From DATEHG01 sp035279705 (GTDB lineage: Bacteria; Gemmatimonadota; Gemmatimonadetes; Gemmatimonadales; GWC2-71-9): 8,371 bases of DNA. Under the pieces are notes generated by a model. It saw only the letters and a list, made by a program, of their open reading frames with translations. It was not told the DNA's origin and made no database searches. Numbering within the stretch: position 1 is the stretch's first letter; the number at the start of each line of letters is the position of its first letter. A program made the translations under genes and the position numbers. Below, piece by piece: positions 6,061-8,371 of this stretch. The stretch lies in contig DATEHG010000238.1 in the NCBI GenBank assembly GCA_035279705.1, forward strand, positions 1 through 8,371. The letters run 5' to 3'.

Positions 6061-8371
6061 GTGCGCGCTGTCCGTCCCTCTTTCCGTGCCCTCGCGGCCT
6101 CGCTCCTCCCGCTCATCCTTGCCACCTGCACCCAGGATACGATGGGACCGGTCGGGCGCCCCGGCCTGGCCCAGATCCCGCTCGACCTCGAGGCCCCGAA
6201 CACCAGCCAGTTCGCGGGCCTTTCGATTACCTCGGTGCGGGCGACCGTCACCAAGGTCGACCTGGTCCACGACCGCACCGATACCCTGCTCACCAAGACT
6301 GCTCCCTTCGCCGCCGACCAGAACACCCTGACCCTGAGCCTGCAGCTGGTGCTGACCCAGCCGGAGGACACGGTGGACGTGACCATCGACTACCTGTCGG
6401 GCACGCTGGTGGTGTTCACGGGGGTCCAGTCGGTCATCGTGAAGCAGGGGCCGGCGGGAAGCAACGGGGATGTGACGGTGCCGGTGAATTACGTCGGCCC
6501 GGGCTCGTCGATCGCCGCATTGAACATCCAGCCCCGGGATTCGGTCGTGGCGGCCGGCGGGACCCTGCCCTTCCGCGTCACCGCCCGGGACAGCCAGGCC
6601 GCCAACGTCCCTTCCTTCTATGTGTCGTGGACCAGCGGCAGCGCCACCAACCCGATCGACGCCAACGGCGTGCTGCACGCCGGCACCACCCGCTCGACCT
6701 TCTTCATCCACGCCGAGACGCCAACGGGGATCAAGGACTCCACCCCGGTGACCATCGTGCCGGCCCCCAACTCACTGCTCAAAGTCAGCGGTGATGCCCA
6801 GACGGCCACCGTCTCCACCGCCCTGCCGCTGCCGCTGACAGTCGAAGTGCGGGGAACCGACAACCTGCCGATCAAGGGGGTTCCGGTCGCCTTTGCGGTG
6901 GTCAGTGGCGGCGGCAGCGTCGATACCGCGACGGTGGTGACGGGCACCAACGGCCGGGCGGCCACGACGGTGAAGCTGGGGGCCACGGTTGGCGCGCAGA
7001 GTTTCAGCGCCACCGTGACAGGAGTGACCGCCGCCACCTTCACGGCCACCGCGAGCGCCGCAGGTCCCTTGACCAGGACGTGGACCGGAGCCGCATCGAC
7101 CGACTGGTTTGCCGCCGGTAACTGGAGCGGCAACGCGGCGCCGAGGCCGGTGGACACGGTCGCGGTGCCCAACACGGCCAACAAGCCGACGGTCGGCGCC
7201 AACGACACCGTGGCGGCCATGACAGTGGCCACCGGCACCACGGTGACGCTGGCCTCCGGCACCAACCTGCTCGTCACTGGCGGCTTGAACCTGTCGGGCA
7301 CGATCACCGGCACCAACAGCAGCCTGGACGTGCGCGGAGCCATCGCGACGACGGCGGGCAGCAACCTGTCGCCGAGCGTGCTCTTCGTGGGCAACACGCT
7401 GACGGTGGGGGGCACGTACAACGTCTCGAACAACACGATCTTCCAGGGCGCCGGCCAGCTGATTCCGTCCAACGTCACCTATTCGACGCTGTCGGTGACC
7501 GGCACCGCGACCCTGACCGGCCGAACCAGCGTCACCAGCTCCACCCTGGTGAACGGCGCCGGCCACCTCACGCTGGCCGGGCACACGCTGGTCACCGGGC
7601 TGCTGCAGGTGGGCGCCGCCGCGGGTGAGACGAGCCAGCTGGTGATGACCAATGCGGTGGACACGGTCCTGGCCACCAACGCCCTGTTCCAGGGTGGCAG
7701 CGAGTCCGGGGCCCTCACCGCCGGCGTGCTCTCGCTCACCGGAAACTTCACCCAGACCGGTCTCAGCTCTACCCAGGCGTTTGTGGCGACGGGCAGCCAC
7801 AAGACCGTCTTCACGGGCACGGCGCTGCAGACCCTGCAGATGGTCAATGCGGGCGCCGCGCTCTCCCGGTTCAACATCCTCGACATCTCGACCGCCACGG
7901 GCGGGGTGAGCCTGACCAGCGCCACGTATGTGGCCGGCCAGTTCGTCGCGCTGCCGGGTGCGGGCGGCACCCCGGTGCTGCGCGGCACCACCTCCAGCCT
8001 CACCGCGCTAGGGGTCAACGTCCGGCGGCTCATCGTCGACACGATTCCCGTGATCATCGGCGGTGGCACCTTCACCCGGTTCGACTCGGTGACCTTCGTG
8101 CACACCGGGGCCACGACCACGGCGCTCACCATCAACGACCCGGGCGCCGCGAGTCCCTACCTGTTCGACGCGCTGAATTTCGGCACGGTGCCCACGACCG
8201 GTTTCTACCTCCGGGCCAATGACACCGATGGCGCCACGCCCAATGTCCTGACCCTGAACCTGTCGAACCCGACGCCGGGCACCGCCGGAGGATTCGGCCA
8301 GGTGGTCAATGGGGCGGTGATCAACTGGCCGGTGGTCATTCCGGCGCAGACCTGGAACGGCTCGGTCAGCA
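6061..8371 (+). CDS. Second large surface lipoprotein, tandem paralog (partial, runs off the window)
   Basis: Open from GTG 6061 for 770 codons with no stop before the window ends. The signal peptide MRAVRPSFRALAASLLPLIL ends LATC (Cys23), followed by TQDTMGPVGRP, nearly the same as the first protein (TQDTVGPVPRP). The domain order is also the same: N-terminal domain (LEAPNTSQFAGLSIT), Ig-like domain (SQAANVPSFYVSW, DANGVLHAG), Big_1-like domain (VSGDAQTA, PIKGVPVAFAV, GTNGRAATTVKLG), motif W341-x7-W349-x5-W355 (WTGAASTDW, GNW), then a Gly/Thr/Asn-rich solenoid with one A unit and one B unit. At about 8329 it reaches VNGAVINW, where the paralog ends (INGAIVTWQN), but it continues through PVVIPAQ into TWNGSVS, which looks like the start of another W-motif module. 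Probable lipid-anchored surface protein; function unproven. Confidence 0.83.
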   Translation, partial: MRAVRPSFRALAASLLPLILATCTQDTMGPVGRPGLAQIPLDLEAPNTSQFAGLSITSVRATVTKVDLVHDRTDTLLTKTAPFAADQNTLTLSLQLVLTQPEDTVDVTIDYLSGTLVVFTGVQSVIVKQGPAGSNGDVTVPVNYVGPGSSIAALNIQPRDSVVAAGGTLPFRVTARDSQAANVPSFYVSWTSGSATNPIDANGVLHAGTTRSTFFIHAETPTGIKDSTPVTIVPAPNSLLKVSGDAQTATVSTALPLPLTVEVRGTDNLPIKGVPVAFAVVSGGGSVDTATVVTGTNGRAATTVKLGATVGAQSFSATVTGVTAATFTATASAAGPLTRTWTGAASTDWFAAGNWSGNAAPRPVDTVAVPNTANKPTVGANDTVAAMTVATGTTVTLASGTNLLVTGGLNLSGTITGTNSSLDVRGAIATTAGSNLSPSVLFVGNTLTVGGTYNVSNNTIFQGAGQLIPSNVTYSTLSVTGTATLTGRTSVTSSTLVNGAGHLTLAGHTLVTGLLQVGAAAGETSQLVMTNAVDTVLATNALFQGGSESGALTAGVLSLTGNFTQTGLSSTQAFVATGSHKTVFTGTALQTLQMVNAGAALSRFNILDISTATGGVSLTSATYVAGQFVALPGAGGTPVLRGTTSSLTALGVNVRRLIVDTIPVIIGGGTFTRFDSVTFVHTGATTTALTINDPGAASPYLFDALNFGTVPTTGFYLRANDTDGATPNVLTLNLSNPTPGTAGGFGQVVNGAVINWPVVIPAQTWNGSVS
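7342..7953 (+). repeat. A unit plus B unit of the solenoid in the second lipoprotein (coding)
   Basis: The A unit (about 7342-7560) reads IATTAGSNLSP, VGGTYNVSNNTIFQG (GTYNV at 7411), QLIPSNVTYSTLSV. The B unit (7651-7953) reads FQGGSESGALTAGVLSLTG, NFTQ (Asn codon 7744), AFVATGSHKTVFTG. These match the units of the first lipoprotein at protein level. The distance from GTYNV to NFTQ is 333 bases here, against 414 and 408 in the first gene, so 25-27 residues are missing between the units. Confidence 0.72.

Noticed and set aside
5979..6794. A + strand 271-codon open frame overlapping the second promoter
   Set aside because: It begins on the TTGACA box, has no signal peptide or domain, and is Arg/Pro/Gly-rich. 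The frame starting at 6061 encodes the real protein.
6618..8135. Several long minus-strand open frames (6618-7478, 6772-7800, 7479-8135)
   Set aside because: They lie opposite the paralog starting at 6061, whose frame is supported by homology to its neighbour. The Val/Pro/Ala-rich translations are complements of Thr/Gly-rich repeat codons.

Overview
The window is high-GC bacterial DNA. It is almost fully coding on the + strand, and every gene I can support reads left to right. The layout (an ECF-type sigma factor tail, a zf-HC2 anti-sigma factor and a DUF4097 protein, followed by large secreted Ig-like/beta-strand-rich lipoproteins), together with the codon use and signal-peptide style, resembles Gemmatimonadota or a similar soil/sediment lineage. 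That taxonomic guess is inference only; no marker gene is present.

Positions 1-1619 hold a compact three-gene operon. It starts with the last 32 codons of an ECF-family sigma factor (DNA-binding region 4). A membrane-anchored zinc-finger anti-sigma factor overlaps it by ATGA, and a secreted DUF4097 beta-strand-repeat protein follows 3 bp later. Together they look like an envelope-responsive transcription switch with an exported partner or target. Positions 1620-1793 are non-coding and carry two back-to-back, roughly 8-bp-period tandem repeats of different sequence. Positions 1794-2318 encode a small secreted protein of unknown function, closed by a strong hairpin terminator at 2330-2360.

The rest of the window (2389-8371) is a pair of tandem paralogous genes for large predicted surface lipoproteins. 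Each has its own nearly identical promoter: TTTGACAAAC, 10 variable bases, CCTGCCTATT. Both proteins share the same order: lipoprotein signal peptide ending LATC; a conserved N-terminal domain; a bacterial Ig-like domain; a Big_1 (invasin/intimin-like) domain; a tryptophan motif W-x7-W-x5-W; then a long Gly/Thr/Asn-rich repeat region that looks like a beta-helix or beta-solenoid. The first is complete (about 1150 residues). Its solenoid is built from a very regular super-repeat of 247-249 residues. The second starts at GTG 6061, is open for 770 codons and leaves the window without a stop. It has a shorter solenoid, then reads past the point where the first protein stops and into what looks like the start of a second W-motif module.

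The notable content is this lipoprotein pair: duplicated promoters, a modular solenoid with a changed number of repeat units, and probable module reiteration. They are probably adhesin-like or other surface-exposed proteins, but no catalytic residues are recognisable and no function is proven. No RNA gene, CRISPR array, transposase or integrase was seen.
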